Positions 22,597 to 36,863 of a DNA stretch of 64,000 nt are shown in pieces. The position numbers and the translations under genes are program-made. Below the pieces are notes generated by a model. That model made no database searches and was not told where the DNA came from. It saw only the letters and a program-made list of their open reading frames with translations. The stretch is from Ramlibacter terrae (GTDB taxonomy: Bacteria; Pseudomonadota; Gammaproteobacteria; Burkholderiales; Burkholderiaceae_C), in the NCBI GenBank assembly GCA_013127575.1, contig CP053418.1, positions 1,736,001 to 1,800,000 of the forward strand. Direction: 5' to 3'. How positions within the stretch are numbered: the stretch's first letter is position 1; each line of letters starts with the position of its first letter.

Positions 22597-24721
22597 AACC
22601 GCTCCGACGTGCCCTCTTCACCCTGACCGCCATCGCGGCGGCCCGAGCCGCGGCGCAGGGCCCCGCCGGCGAACCGGAGCGCACCTTGCGGCCGGTGGTG
22701 GTGACGCCCACGCCGGGCGTCGCGCAGGACGCCTTCGACACGCCGGCTTCCGTCGACGTGATCGACGGCGCCACGCTGCGCAACGGCCAGTTGCAGATCA
22801 ACCTGTCGGAATCGCTGGTGCGGGTGCCGGGCGTGGTGGCGCTGAACCGCCAGAACTACGCGCAGGACCTGCAGATCTCGGTGCGCGGCTTCGGCGCGCG
22901 GGCCACCTTCGGCGTGCGCGGCCTGCGGCTGTTCACCGACGGCATTCCCGCCACCGCCCCGGACGGCCGGGGCCAGATCTCGCACTTCGACCTGAACTCC
23001 GCCGACCGCATCGAGGTGCTGCGCGGGCCATTCTCGGTGCTGTACGGCAACTCGTCGGGCGGCGTCATCAGCCTGTTCACCGCCGACGGCGGCCCGGGCC
23101 ACGTGGCGGAAGTGGGGACCGCGTTCGGCAGCTACGGCATCCGGCGGCACAATGTGTGCGGCCGGCCGGAGGGCGACTGGAACTACCACGTGAGCGCGGT
23201 GCGCTTCGACACCGACGGCTACCGCGAGCACAGCGCCGCGGAGCGCACCGGCTTCAACGGCAAGGCGAAGTACAAGCTCTCGCCCGACACGCGCTTCACG
23301 TTCGTGGTGAACGCGGTCGACATGCCCGACGTGCAGGACCCTCTGGGCCTGACGCGCGCGGAGCTGGAAGCCAACCCGCGGCAGGCGAGTCCCGCCGCGC
23401 TGGCCTTCAACACGCGCAAGTCGGTCGACCAGTTGCAGGCGGGCGGCATCGTCGAACACCGCATCGACCCGGTGCATTCGGTGAAGCTGACCGCGTGGAA
23501 AGGGCATCGCGGCACGGAGCAGTTCCAGTCCATCCCGGTGTTCGTGCAGGCGCCGCCTACGCAACCCGGCGGCGTGATCTCGCTGGGCCGCGACTACCGT
23601 GGCCTGGATGCGCAGTGGGTGGCGAAGACGCGCTTGCTGGACCGGCCCTTCACCGTGACCGCCGGCGTGATGACCGACGAACTGCAGGAGGCGCGGCGCG
23701 GCTACCAGAACTTCCGCGGCGCACCGTCGGCGTGATGGGCGCGCTGCGCCGCAACGAAGACAACCGCGTGCGCAGCTTCGACCAGTACCTGCAGGGGCAG
23801 TGGACCAGCGAGCGCGTGAGCGTCACCGCCGGCCTGCGCCATTCGCGCGTGTCCTTCGATTCGCGCGACCGCTACATCGCGCCCGGCAACGGCGACGACT
23901 CCGGCTCCGCCGACTACAGCGCGGTGACGCCGGCGCTGGGGCTGGTCTTCCACGTCAACGACAAGCTGAACCTGTACGCCTCCGCCGGCAAGGGCTTCGA
24001 GACGCCGACCTTCAACGAGCTGTCCTACCGCCCCGGTGGCGCGCCGGGCCTGAACTTCGGCCGGACAGCGCCGACAGCAGGCAGTGGGAGATCGGCGTGA
24101 AGGCCGAGCCGATGCCCCGCTGGCGCGTCAACGCCGCGCTGTTCCGTGCGCGCACCACCGGCGAGATCGTGGTGCTGAGCAACACGGGCGGCCGCAGCAC
24201 CTTCCAGAACGCCGGCCAGACGCGCCGCCGTGGGCTCGAGGCGCTGGTCGACGGCCGCTGGGGCCGCGGCTGGTCGTTCCGGCCGCCGCCGCCACCGGCT
24301 CGACGCCAGCTACGCGAGCGACTTCCTCACCTGCGTCGGCGCTCCGTGCCCCGCGCCGAACACCGTGGTGCCCGCGGGCAACCGCATCCCCGGCATTCCG
24401 CGCCAGACGGCCTTCGTGGAGCTCGGCTGGGCGCACCAGCCGTGGGGCCCGGAAACCGCGCTGGAATGGCGCTACGTCGGCCGCATCGCCACCGACGACC
24501 GCAACACCGACTTCGCGCCCGCTTCCAGCGTGTGGAACGCACGGCTCGCGTTCAGGCAGGCGATGGGCCGCTGGACGCTGCGGGAATTCGTCCGGGTCGA
24601 CAATCTGGCGAACCGCCGCTACGTGGGCTCGGTGATCGTCAACGAAGGCAACCAGCGCTTCTTCGAGCCGGCCCCGGGGCGCAACTGGCTGGTGGGCGTG
24701 AACGCCGCGTACGCGTTCTAG
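22593..24721 (+). CDS. TonB-dependent outer-membrane receptor resembling PqqU/YncD
   Basis: About 712 residues: signal peptide, plug domain (PVVVTPTPGVAQDAFDTPAS, VPGVVALNRQNYAQDLQISV, RGFGARATFGVRGLRLF, DGIPATAPDGRGQ, RIEVLRGPFSVLYGNSSGGV) and a 22-strand barrel ending FRWLVGVNAAYAF-like (NWLVGVNAAYAF). The plug blocks closely recall E. coli YncD, now called PqqU, the PQQ uptake receptor; this is from memory of that family, not a search. Its ATGA overlap with the permease of a PQQ-associated ABC system supports a link to PQQ or a related cofactor. The frame breaks near 23725, 24065, 24280 and 24297. Confidence 0.85.
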
Positions 24722-24729
24722 GAGCTGCG

Positions 24730-25782
24730 ATGGAAAACCTCGACGTGATGGTGCTGCGCACGCTGCGCGACTGGCGCGCGGCGAACAAGCGCGCGCTGCT
24801 GGCCACGGTGGTGCGCACGGGGCTCGTCGCCACGGCCGGTGGGCTCGATCATGGCGCTGGCCGAAGACGGCGCGGTGGTCGGCTCGGTCTCGGGCGGCTG
24901 CATCGAGGACGACCTGATCGATCGCCACACCAAGGCCTTTGCCGGTGCGGCCGCGGGCCGCGCGATCCCGTCCGGGCCACCGTCGTTCGTGAAGTACGGC
25001 GTGACGGCGGACGAGGCGCACCGCTTCGGGCTGCCTTGCGGCGGCACGCTCGAACTGCTGCTGGAGTACGACCCCGATGCGGGCGCGCTGGCCGCGCTGG
25101 TCGAAGCGCTGGAGGTCGGCCGGCTGATGCGGCGGACCGTGCGGCTGGCCGACGGCGCCGTGACGCTGGCCGATGCCGTCGCGCCCGAGGAACTGCACGT
25201 GGACGAAACGGCGCTGGTCAACACCTTCGGCCCCGAGTACCGCATGCTGCTGATCGGCGCCGGCCAACTGACCGAGTACTGGCGACGATGGCGCTCTTCA
25301 GCGGCTTCGCGGTGACCGTGTGCGATCCGCGCGAGGAGTACCGAGGCGCACGGAGCGTGGCCGGCGCGAAGCTGGTGAGCGAGATGCCCGACGACGTGGT
25401 CACGGCTTTCCGTGCCGACCGCCGCAGCTGCGTGATCGCGCTGACGCACGACCCGAAGCTGGACGACCTCGCGTTGATGGAAGCGTTGCGGACCGAAGCC
25501 TTCTACGTCGGCGCCATCGGCAGCCGGCGCAACAACGAGGCGCGCCACCAGCGCATGGTGGAGCACTTCGGCCCGGCGGCCGCCGACCTGCAGCGGCTGC
25601 GCGGCCCGATCGGCGTCTACATCGGCAGCAAGACGCCGCCCGAGATCGCCGTGAGCATCATGGCCGAAGTGCTGGCCGTGAAGAACGGCGTGGTGCTGCC
25701 GCGCGACATGGAAGTGGCCGGGGCGAAGAACCTGCGCGCGGTGCAGCAGAACGATCCCGGCGGGATCGCCTGCGCAAGATGA
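24730..25782 (+). CDS. XdhC/CoxI-family molybdenum cofactor chaperone
   Basis: About 352 residues. N-terminal XdhC motif GSVSGGCIEDDLIDRH near residue 55 and a C-terminal Rossmann-like half with FYVGAIGSRRNNEARHQRM and GVYIGSKTPPEIAVSIMAEV. XdhC-type proteins bind, sulfurate and deliver the molybdenum cofactor to xanthine-dehydrogenase-family enzymes, so its client is probably the hydroxylase at 11400-15083, from which the PQQ-linked genes now separate it. ATG 24730 with GGAG 6 bases upstream. The frame breaks near 24815 (CCTGG read as CGG) and 25278 (TACCTGGCG). Confidence 0.88.
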   Translation: MENLDVMVLRTLRDWRAANKRALLATVVRTGLVATAGGLDHGAGRRRRGGRLGLGRLHRGRPDRSPHQGLCRCGRGPRDPVRATVVREVRRDGGRGAPLRAALRRHARTAAGVRPRCGRAGRAGRSAGGRPADAADRAAGRRRRDAGRCRRARGTARGRNGAGQHLRPRVPHAADRRRPTDRVLATMALFSGFAVTVCDPREEYRGARSVAGAKLVSEMPDDVVTAFRADRRSCVIALTHDPKLDDLALMEALRTEAFYVGAIGSRRNNEARHQRMVEHFGPAAADLQRLRGPIGVYIGSKTPPEIAVSIMAEVLAVKNGVVLPRDMEVAGAKNLRAVQQNDPGGIACAR

Positions 25783-25806
25783 AAAAGGGCCGCGACGCGG
25801 CCCTTC
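25782..25806 (-). terminator. Rho-independent terminator for dctP
   Basis: Stem AAGGGCCGC/GCGGCCCTT with a three-base loop. Read on the minus strand it ends in TTTTTC, so it suits the dctP gene that ends at 25848; on the plus strand it may also slow readthrough from the xdhC-like gene. Confidence 0.7.
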
Positions 25807-25809
25807 TCG

Positions 25810-25850
25810 ATCCCCGCCTGCGCGGGGATGACGCGCCTGTCGGCGCGTCA
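25810..25850. repeat. REP-like palindrome and adjoining inverted repeat
   Basis: ATCCCCGCCTGCGCGGGGAT at 25810-25829 is followed at once by TGACGCGCC/GGCGCGTCA at 25829-25850, which overlaps the dctP stop codon. First hairpin belongs to the dispersed REP-like family. Confidence 0.7.
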
Positions 25851-26810
25851 CTTCCGGTAGGCGTCCACCAGCTGCTGGCCTTCGGGGCCGGCCTTCTCCA
25901 GCCAGTCCTTGAGCATCTGGTCGCCTACCTTCTTCATGTCGGCCTTGAGCGTCGCGCTCGGCTGCAGGATCTGCATGCCGTTGGCCTTGAGCTTTTCCAG
26001 CGTTTCGGTGTTGGCCTTGCGGCTTGCGGCCCAGCCGCGCGCCTCGGCGTCGGCGCCGGCCTTGAGGAGCGCGTCCTGCGTCGGCTTGTCCAGCGCGTTG
26101 AAAGCCGCGCGATTGACGATCACCGCGTTCTTGGGCAGCCAGGCACGGGTGTCGTACCAGTTCTTGATGTGCTCGTAGGTCTTGGTGTCGTAGCCGGTGG
26201 AGCCCGACGACATGTACGAATCGACGACGCCGGTGGCCATGGCGGGACAGTTCCGCCTGCTGCACGGTGACCGGCTGCGCGCCCACCAGTTCGGCGATGC
26301 GGGCGGTGGCCGGGCTGTACGCGCGCCACTTCAGGCCCTTCATGTCGGCGGCCGAATTGAGCGTGCGCTTGGTGTAGATGCCCTGCGGCGGCCACGCCAC
26401 CGCGTACAGGACCATCATGCCCTGCTCGCCGAGCTTCTTGTCGAGCATGGGCTTCTGCACGCGCCACAGCTTCATCGCGTCGTCGTAGCTGTCGGCCGGG
26501 GAAGGGCAGGCCGTCGGCGCCGAACAGCTGCCATTCGTTCTGGAAGTTGACCAGCAGGATCTCGCCGATCTGCGCCTGTCCGCCCTGCACGGCGCGCTTG
26601 ATCTCGGGCGCCTTGAACAGCGAGGCGTTGGCGTGCACGGATCTTGAGCTTGCCGCCGCTCGCCTTGTCGACGTCGCTGGCGAACTGCATCAGGTTCTCG
26701 GTGTGGAAGTTGCTGGCCGGGTAGGCGGCGGGCAGGTCCCATTTGGTCTGCGCGGCGGCATGGCCGGCAAAGGCCGTGGCGGCGGCGGTCAGGGCAATTC
26801 TGAAGTTCAT
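25848..26810 (-). CDS. dctP: TRAP transporter solute-binding protein DctP
   Basis: Exported TRAP receptor, about 323 residues. Signal peptide MNFRIALTAAATAFAGHAAA, then TKWDLPAAYPASNFHTEN. DctP features: GEILLVNFQNEWQLFG, KGLKWRAYSPATARIAELVG with the conserved Arg that binds carboxylate, YEHIKNWYDTRAWLPKNAVI and an amphipathic C-terminus. GGAG lies 8 bases before ATG 26810. The membrane genes dctQM are at 27797-29589 on the same strand, separated by a hydrolase gene of opposite direction. The frame breaks near 26640, 26505 and 26245, all CCWGG contexts. Confidence 0.9.
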
Positions 26811-26920
26811 GGAGGCTCCGCGAAAGATCGCTTGGGGGAATGGACCAGCATAAATGCAAGACCCGCGCCAATGGATGCGGTCTTACCCCAAGCACGCGGC
26901 CGGGGCGCTACAGTGTCCCG

Positions 26921-27790
26921 ATGCCCGAACAGGAGATCGCCCTCGCCATGCCACAGGGCAGCCTCGCCGGCACGCTGGTGTTGCCGGCGGGCGCCGGGCC
27001 CCTGGACCGCGGTGCTGCTGATCGCGGGCTCGGGCCCCACGGACCGCAACGGCAACAGCCCGCTGCTGCCGGCCCGGGTCGACAACCTGCGGCTGCTGGG
27101 GGAGGCATTGGCCGCCGCCGGCATCGCGTCGCTGCGCTACGACAAGCGCGGCGTGGGCAGCAGCAGCTATCCCGGCCTGAGCGAAGCGGCGCTGCGCTTC
27201 GAGGACCTGGTGGCCGATGCGGTGGTGCTGGGCCGGATGCTGCAGCAGGACGCGCGTTTTGCATCGCTGGTGCTGGCCGGCCACAGCGAAGGCGCGCTGG
27301 TCGCCACGCTGGCCGCGCAGGCGCTGGAACCGGCGGCGGTCGTGAGCCTGGCGGGCGCAGGCGAACGGGCCTCCGCGCTGATGCGCACACAGATCGAGTC
27401 AGTGATGCCGCCCGACGTGGCGGCGCCCGCGCTGGCGGCCCCGGCGGCGCTCGAGGCGGGCGATGCCGTCGCCGACGTACCCGACGACTGGCCCTGCTGT
27501 TCAGGCCTTCGGTGCAGCCTTACCCGGTGTCGTGGTTCCGCCATGACCCGGCGCGGCTGCTGGGCGCCACGAGCGCGCCGGTGCTGCTGGTGCACGGTGC
27601 CCGCGACGTGCAGGTGCCACCGGCGCACGCGCAGTTGCTGCACGACGCGCTGCCGCAAGCGCGCCTGCGCATCGTGCCGGGCATGGACCACCTGCTGGCG
27701 GTCGAAGGCGACGTGGCCCGCGGCGTGGCGCTCGTCGCGGGCGAACTCACGGGCTGGCTGCAGGACCTGCCGCAGCCCGAGTCCGCCTGA
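26921..27790 (+). CDS. Alpha/beta hydrolase
   Basis: About 290 residues of the serine hydrolase fold. Seen: AVLLIAGSGPTDRNGNSPLL (oxyanion region), YDKRGVGSS, nucleophile elbow AGHSEGA with Ser, then APVLLVHGARDVQVPP with Asp and GMDHLLAVEGD with His, which complete the triad. No signal peptide with ATG 26921. The fold family is broad (esterase, lipase, dienelactone or peptidase activities), so no substrate is given. It lies between dctP and dctM but is read in the opposite direction. The frame breaks near 27005 (extra C in CCCTGG) and 27487 (GACCTGG). Confidence 0.87.
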   Translation: MPEQEIALAMPQGSLAGTLVLPAGAGPLDRGAADRGLGPHGPQRQQPAAAGPGRQPAAAGGGIGRRRHRVAALRQARRGQQQLSRPERSGAALRGPGGRCGGAGPDAAAGRAFCIAGAGRPQRRRAGRHAGRAGAGTGGGREPGGRRRTGLRADAHTDRVSDAARRGGARAGGPGGARGGRCRRRRTRRLALLFRPSVQPYPVSWFRHDPARLLGATSAPVLLVHGARDVQVPPAHAQLLHDALPQARLRIVPGMDHLLAVEGDVARGVALVAGELTGWLQDLPQPESA

Positions 27791-27796
27791 CGCTTC

Positions 27797-29090
27797 CTAC
27801 ATCTTCGACGGCAGCCGGTGGCGATGCCCGGCACGAACCAGAGCAGCAGCAGCATCAGGCACATCAGCAGGAAGAACGGGAAGGTCACGCGCGCGATCCG
27901 GGTGATCTCCTTGCCCGTCATGCCTTGCAGCACGAACAGGTTGAAGCCCACCGGCGGCGTGATCTGCGCCATCTCGACCACCACGACGATGAAGATGCCA
28001 AACCAGATCAGGTCGAAGCCGGCCGCCTGCACCGTCGGCAGGATGACGCCCATCGTGAGGACCACCATGGAGATGCCGTCGAGGAAACATCCGAGCAGGA
28101 TGTAGAACAGAGCGAGCGCGACCATCAGCATGAAGGGCGACAGGCCCAGCCCCTTGACGAACTCCGCCAGGTTGCGCGGCAGCCCGATGTAGCCCATGGA
28201 CAGCGTGAGGAAGGCGGCGCCGGCGAGGATCAGCGCGATCATGCAATACAGGCGCGTGGCGCCCAGCAGCGACTCGCGGAAGGTCACCCAGTTCAGCGAG
28301 CCCTGCACCGCCGACAGCACCAGCGAGCCGACGACGCCGATCGCGGCGGCCTCGGTGGCCGTGGCGATGCCGGTGTAGATCGAGCCGAGCACGGCGCCGA
28401 TCAGCACCACGACTGGAATGAGGTGGCGCGACTCGTGGAGCTTGTCGCGCCAGCCGAGCAACTGGTCGGGCACCGGGATGCGCTGCTTGTTCATCAGCGC
28501 CCACAGCGCGATGTAGCCGGAGAACAGCGCGGCCAGCAGGATGCCGGGAAAGATGCCCGCCACGAACAGCCGCGCGATCGAGACGTCGGCCGTCACGCCG
28601 TAGACGATCATGATGATCGACGGCGGGATCAGCAGGCCCAGCGTGCCGGCGCCGGCCAGCGAGCCGACGGTGATTTCTTCGGGATAGCCGCGCTTGGCCA
28701 GCTCCGGCAGGCTCATCTTGCCGATCGTGGCGCACGTCGCAGCCGACGACCCCGAGACGGCCGCGAAGATCGTGCAGCCGACCACGTTGGTGTGCAGCAG
28801 GCGGCCCGGCAGCTTGAGACCCGGGGCGCCAGGCCGCGGAACATGCTTTCACTGAGCTTGGTGCGGAACAGGATCTCGCCCATCCAGATGAACAGGGGCA
28901 GGGCGGTGAGCGTCCAGCTCGAAGCCGCGCCCCAGACCGTGACGGCCATCGCGTCGCCGGCCGGCCGCGACGAGAACAGCTCCATGCCGATCCAGGCGAC
29001 GCCGGCGAGCGTGAGCCCGATCCAGACGCTGCTGCCCGGGAGGGCGAACAGCGAGACGATCAGCAGGGTGGTGATGGCGACGTCACTCAT
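27797..29090 (-). CDS. dctM: TRAP transporter large permease DctM
   Basis: Second DctM of the window, about 432 residues. Starts [20 protein letters not shown] at ATG 29090 and contains VGCTIFAAVSGSSAATCATI, LGLLIPPSIIMIVYG, YTGIATATEAAAIGVVG and NLFVLQGMTGKEITRIARV, all hallmarks of DctM. It overlaps dctQ by 8 bases. Convergent with the alpha/beta hydrolase, with 6 bases between stops. The frame breaks near 28825 and 27822 (ACCTGG at the C-terminus, giving IATWLPSKM). Confidence 0.92.
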
Positions 29091-29589
29091 TGCGCAGCAT
29101 CTCCCCGCAACCGGGACGGCGCGCTGCCCACGCAGTTGCAGCACCCATTCGTCGATCAACGCGACCAGCAGGACCACCGTGCCGAGGGCCATCGTGATCT
29201 GCGGGATCCACAGCGGCGTGGCGTCGTTGCCGGTGGAGATGTCGTTCAAGGAGCGCGACACCCACGCCAGCCGCACCGCGTAGAAGGCGAACAGGCCGGC
29301 CAGCAGCACGCCCGCCGTCAGCGCCCACATCTCCAGCGCGTGGTGGGCCTTGCCCTTGAGCCGGCCCAGCAGCAGCGTGACGCGGATGTGTTCGTTGCGC
29401 TTGAGCGTGTGCGCCAGCGCCGGGAAGCCCGCCGCCGCCATGCTGTAGCCGGCGTACGCGTCGGTGCCGGCCACGTGGAATCCGACCGGCGGCTGACGAT
29501 GGCCAGCAGCACCATCAGCAGCACGCCGATCATGGCGAGCGCCGCGAGCCGGCGCAGCCGTCGTAGAGAAAGTCCAGCAACCGTCGCAT
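29083..29589 (-). CDS. dctQ: TRAP transporter small permease DctQ
   Basis: About 170 residues with four hydrophobic helices. ATG 29589 ([11 protein letters not shown]) is preceded by GGAG. Helix one is [18 protein letters not shown], followed by [33 protein letters not shown] and the last helix [19 protein letters not shown]. Divergent from the 5-oxoprolinase gene with 96 bases between starts, so the two may share regulation. The frame breaks near 29550, 29493 and 29110; the last two are repaired by CCAGG. Confidence 0.87.
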
Positions 29590-29685
29590 CAATGCTCCAT
29601 CTCCCGTGCAAACTGGGGTGTAATTTCCCAATATAACCTCACGGCCGAGCCACGCAGGTTCCGGGCCAGCACCGAAAAGAAGCGC

Positions 29686-33314
<3,629 letters not shown>

Positions 33315-33326
33315 ACAGCCTCGTCG

Positions 33327-33379
33327 TTCCCGCGGAGGCGGGAACCCGGGGCGCCCCGGATCCCCGCCTTCGCGGGGAT
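33327..33379. repeat. REP-like palindrome pair
   Basis: TTCCCGCGGAGGCGGGAA at 33327-33344 and ATCCCCGCCTTCGCGGGGAT at 33360-33379, in opposite orientation, between the convergent ends of the 5-oxoprolinase and HHH-protein genes. Confidence 0.78.
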
Positions 33380-33386
33380 GACGAAC

Positions 33387-33755
33387 TTACTTCTTGGCGC
33401 TGGCCGGCTTGGCGGCGGCACTGGCGGCCGGCATCGTGGCGGCGGCCTTCGGTGCTTCCTTCTTCTCGTCCTTCTTGGCCACCGCGGCCGCCTTGAAGGC
33501 TTCGCCGTTCACCGTCAGGCCTTCGCCGGACAGCTTGGTGGCGGTGCTGGGGCCCACGCCCTTGACGCGCGAGACGAGGTCGTCCCAGTTCTTGAACTCG
33601 CCCTTCTTGCGCTCGGCGAGGATGCGCTTGGACATCACCGGGCCGATGCCCTTGACGCCGTCCAGTTCGGAAGCGCTGGCCTTGTTGACGTCGACCGCGG
33701 CGAAGGCGGTGGCGGCGCAGAGCATGGCCACGAAGGCCGGGAGTTTCTTCAGCAT
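33387..33755 (-). CDS. Exported helix-hairpin-helix protein, ComEA type
   Basis: 122 residues, unbroken. Signal peptide [19 protein letters not shown], then a double helix-hairpin-helix ([36 protein letters not shown]) as in the periplasmic competence protein ComEA, which binds incoming DNA non-specifically. A Lys/Ala/Pro-rich tail follows. Short single-domain ComEA-like proteins of this kind are common in Burkholderiales; a role in transformation is likely but not shown by the context, which is an LPS heptose operon. Confidence 0.87.
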   Translation of the reverse strand: MLKKLPAFVAMLCAATAFAAVDVNKASASELDGVKGIGPVMSKRILAERKKGEFKNWDDLVSRVKGVGPSTATKLSGEGLTVNGEAFKAAAVAKKDEKKEAPKAAATMPAASAAAKPASAKK

Positions 33756-33803
33756 GGGGGTTCTCCTCGTTGATGGTCCACCCTCAACGAACAGCCCCCG
33801 CGC

Positions 33804-34807
33804 TCAGTTGACGCGGTTGCCCGAAAGAGCGCGCACGTACGCGGCGACGCCGGTCTGGACGTCGGCGAAGGCGTGGCCGCACCCCGCCGCCCGCAGCGCC
33901 GACAGGTCGGCCGGGTGTAGCACTGGTACTTGCCGCGCAAGGCGTCGGGGAACGGCACGTACTCCAGCAGGCCCTTGGCCACCGCTTCGGCCGCGTCGGC
34001 CACGCCGCCGGGGTGCAGGGCGTTGATGACGCCGACCGCCACGTCGTTGAACGGCTGCGCCCGGCCCGTGCCGAGGTTGAAGATGCCCGACCGGCCGGGG
34101 TTGTCGAAGAACCAGAGGTTGACCGCCACCACGTCGTCGACGAAGACGAAGTCGCGCGTCTGCTCGCCCGGGCCGTAGCCGCCGTACTCGCCGAACAGCT
34201 TGACCTTGCCCTGTTCGCGGAACTGGTTGAACTGGTGGAAGGCGACGCTCGCCATGCGGCCCTTGTGCTGCTCGCGCGGGCCGTAGACGTTGAAGTAGCG
34301 GAAGCCCGCCACCTGCGCCTTCGCCTGGCCGAAGCCGGCCCCGCATTCGATGCGCATGCGCTGGTCGAACAGCAGCTTGCTGTAGCCGTAGACGTTGAGC
34401 GGCAGCTCGAACTCGGGCGCTTCGCGGAAAGTGTCGGAGCCGCCGTAGACGGCCGCCGACGATGCGTACAGCAGGCGCGTGCCGAGCGCCTGGCAGGCTT
34501 CGAACAACGCGCACGACACCGTGTAGTTGTTCTCCATCATGTACTTGCCGTCGCTCTCCATCGTGTCGCTGCACGCCCCCTCGTGGAAGACGGCCTCCAC
34601 CTTGCCGAAGGCGCCCTGCGCGAACACGTCGTAGAAGGTGTCGGCATCCACGTAGTCGGCGATCCGCAGGTCGGCGAGGTTGCGGAACTTGTCGCCCTGC
34701 GTCAGGTCGTCGACCGCGATGATGTCGGTGATGCCGCGGGCGTTGAGCCCCTTGACGATGTTCGATCCGATGAAGCCGGCGGCGCCGGTGACCACGACGC
34801 GCGTCAT
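33804..34807 (-). CDS. hldD: ADP-L-glycero-D-manno-heptose 6-epimerase
   Basis: Short-chain dehydrogenase-like epimerase, about 335 residues, that makes the ADP-L,D-heptose of LPS inner core. NADP-binding GAAGFIGSN at the N-terminus, family stretch [18 protein letters not shown], catalytic Ser-Tyr-Lys in [10 protein letters not shown] and YGYSK, and [16 protein letters not shown]. It overlaps the heptose kinase gene by ATGA at 34804. One break near 33915, repaired by CCAGG to give [14 protein letters not shown]. Confidence 0.95.
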
Positions 34808-35733
34808 GCGAACAACTCCTCGTAGGAAACGGTGGCGGTGCCGAACTTGCCCACCACGATGCCGCCGGCGCGGTTGGCGATCGGCAGCGCGTCGCGCAGG
34901 CTCAGGCCGGCCGCGGCCATGGTCGCCAGCGTGGCGATCACGGTGTCGCCGGCGCCGGTGACGTCGAACACCTCGCGTGCCTGCGCCTTCACGTGCAGTT
35001 CGCCGGCCGCGTCGTACAGCGTCATGCCTTCCTCGCTGCGCGTGACCAGCAGCGCGTCGAGGTCCAGCGAAGCGCGCAGGTTCTGCGCGCGCGTGCGCAG
35101 GTCGTCCTCGCCGTTCCAGCGGCCGACCACGTCCTGCAGTTCGGCGCGGTTCGGGGTGATGACGGTGGCGCCGCGGTACCGGCCGTAGTCGGAGCCTTTG
35201 GGATCGATCAGCACGGTACGGCCCGCGCCGCGCGCCGCGGCGATCATCGCGGGGATGTGCGCGAGGCCGCCCTTGCCGTAGTCGGAGAACAGCACGGCGT
35301 CCTGCTGCGGCAGCAGGCCGGCGAAGGCTTCGGTCTGCATGGCCAGCACCTCGTGGTCGGGCTCGTTCTCGAAGTCCATCCGCAGCAACTGCTGCTGGCG
35401 GCCGATGACGCGCAGCTTGACGGTGGTGCGCAGGCCCGGGTCGCGCTTGAGGTGCGTGCGGATGCCGGTCTCGCGCAGCAGGGTCTCCAGCCGCTGGCCG
35501 GGCTCATCGTCGCCGACCACGCCGAGGAAGCTGGCCTGCGCGCCGAGCGTGCTGACGTTGTAGGCCACGTTGGCGGCGGCGCCGATGCGCTCTTCTTCGC
35601 GCGTGACCTTGACGACGGGGACGGGCGCTTCGGGCGAGATGCGCTCCACGGCGCCGTGCCAGTAGCGATCGAGCATGGCGTCGCCGACCACGAGCACGCG
35701 GGCGGCGGCGAGTTGTTGCCTGGTGGGATTCAT
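34804..35733 (-). CDS. rfaE1: D-glycero-beta-D-manno-heptose-7-phosphate kinase
   Basis: 309 residues, unbroken. PfkB-family sugar kinase ([52 protein letters not shown] with the catalytic Asp). Only the kinase domain of HldE is present; the adenylyltransferase (rfaE2) must be elsewhere, as is usual in this group. It overlaps lapB and hldD by ATGA at its two ends, so lapB-rfaE1-hldD is one coupled unit. Confidence 0.95.
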   Translation of the reverse strand: MNPTRQQLAAARVLVVGDAMLDRYWHGAVERISPEAPVPVVKVTREEERIGAAANVAYNVSTLGAQASFLGVVGDDEPGQRLETLLRETGIRTHLKRDPGLRTTVKLRVIGRQQQLLRMDFENEPDHEVLAMQTEAFAGLLPQQDAVLFSDYGKGGLAHIPAMIAAARGAGRTVLIDPKGSDYGRYRGATVITPNRAELQDVVGRWNGEDDLRTRAQNLRASLDLDALLVTRSEEGMTLYDAAGELHVKAQAREVFDVTGAGDTVIATLATMAAAGLSLRDALPIANRAGGIVVGKFGTATVSYEELFA

Positions 35734-36863
35734 AGTTCCTCCACCCGGCGCGCCGGGTAGCTGTCCCGTGCTTGGCAGCCCGGGCATTGCCAGAAGTGCT
35801 GCTTGGCCTCGAAGCCGCAGGCGGCGCAGCGGTAGCGGGTGAGCGGCCGCACGGCGTTGTCCAGCGCGCGCTGCACGTCCGGATGGAACTGCTCGTGCTC
35901 CAGCTTCTCGCCGGCCAGCCACTTGGCGGCCGCGACCAGCGAAGGTTCGCGCTTCAGGTGCTGCACGTACCAGTCGCGCGCTGCGGCCGGGTCCGTCTCC
36001 AGCGCCGCGATGCCGTCGAGCACGTCGAGCGACGGGTACTTGTCGTAGCTCTCGCGCAGCATGTGCAGCGCGGGAGCCTGGCGGCCACCGGCGATGGCGG
36101 CCTCGGTCAGCGGGCGCGCGAGCAGCGGGATGGCGGCGGGCACGCTCTCGAGCAGCCCCGCCAGCAGGTCGAACGCACTGGCGGCATCGCCGGCCTTGCG
36201 GCGCAACGCGGCCAGGTCCATGGTCGCGCGGGGCGACAGCGGCGCTACGCCGATCGCCTTGCGCAGCAGTTCCTCGGCTTCGGCGGGCGGTGCCGCAGCG
36301 GCTTGCTCGCAGAGGTAGTGCGCCAGCCGGCCGGTGAACTGGCCGCGTGCGCCGGCTTCGAGCTTGCGGGCGATCTCGGTGGCCTGCGCCCAGTCGCGCG
36401 AACGCTCGTAGATGGCGAGCAGGGCGAGCAGCGCCTCCTGTTCGTAGGCCGTGCCCTCCAGCTTGCGCAGCGCCTCTTCGGCGCGATCGAGCAGGCCCGC
36501 CTTCAGGTAGTCCAGCGCCAGCGCGTGCTGGGCCCGGTTGCGGTCGGCGCGGCTCAGGTCCCCGCGCGAGAGCAGGTGCTCGTGAACGCGCACGGCGCGT
36601 TCGTACTCGCCGCGGCGGCGGAACAGGTTGCCCAGCGCGAAGTGCAGCTCGGAGGTGTCGGGGTCGTTCTGCACCGCCTCGATGAAGGCGTCGATGGCCT
36701 GGTCCTGCTGTTCGTTCAGCAGGAAGTTCAGGCCGCGGAAGTAGGCCTTGGGCGCCAGCCGGTTTTCGATGCGCAGCTGGCGCAGGTCGAAACGCGAGGC
36801 GGCCCAGCCGAGCCCGAAGGCGATCGGCAGGCCCCACAGCAGCCAGGTCAGGTCAAAGTCCAT
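35730..36863 (-). CDS. lapB: LPS assembly protein LapB (YciM)
   Basis: 377 residues, unbroken. One N-terminal membrane helix (LTWLLWGLPIAFGLGW) followed by tetratricopeptide repeats and a C-terminal rubredoxin-like metal site (CAACGFEAKQHFWQCPGC). LapB tethers FtsH for regulated turnover of LpxC and couples LPS synthesis to transport. ATG 36863 chosen because the upstream 30 codons lack similarity and overlap lapA. Overlaps lapA by 16 bases. Confidence 0.95.
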   Translation of the reverse strand: MDFDLTWLLWGLPIAFGLGWAASRFDLRQLRIENRLAPKAYFRGLNFLLNEQQDQAIDAFIEAVQNDPDTSELHFALGNLFRRRGEYERAVRVHEHLLSRGDLSRADRNRAQHALALDYLKAGLLDRAEEALRKLEGTAYEQEALLALLAIYERSRDWAQATEIARKLEAGARGQFTGRLAHYLCEQAAAAPPAEAEELLRKAIGVAPLSPRATMDLAALRRKAGDAASAFDLLAGLLESVPAAIPLLARPLTEAAIAGGRQAPALHMLRESYDKYPSLDVLDGIAALETDPAAARDWYVQHLKREPSLVAAAKWLAGEKLEHEQFHPDVQRALDNAVRPLTRYRCAACGFEAKQHFWQCPGCQARDSYPARRVEEL

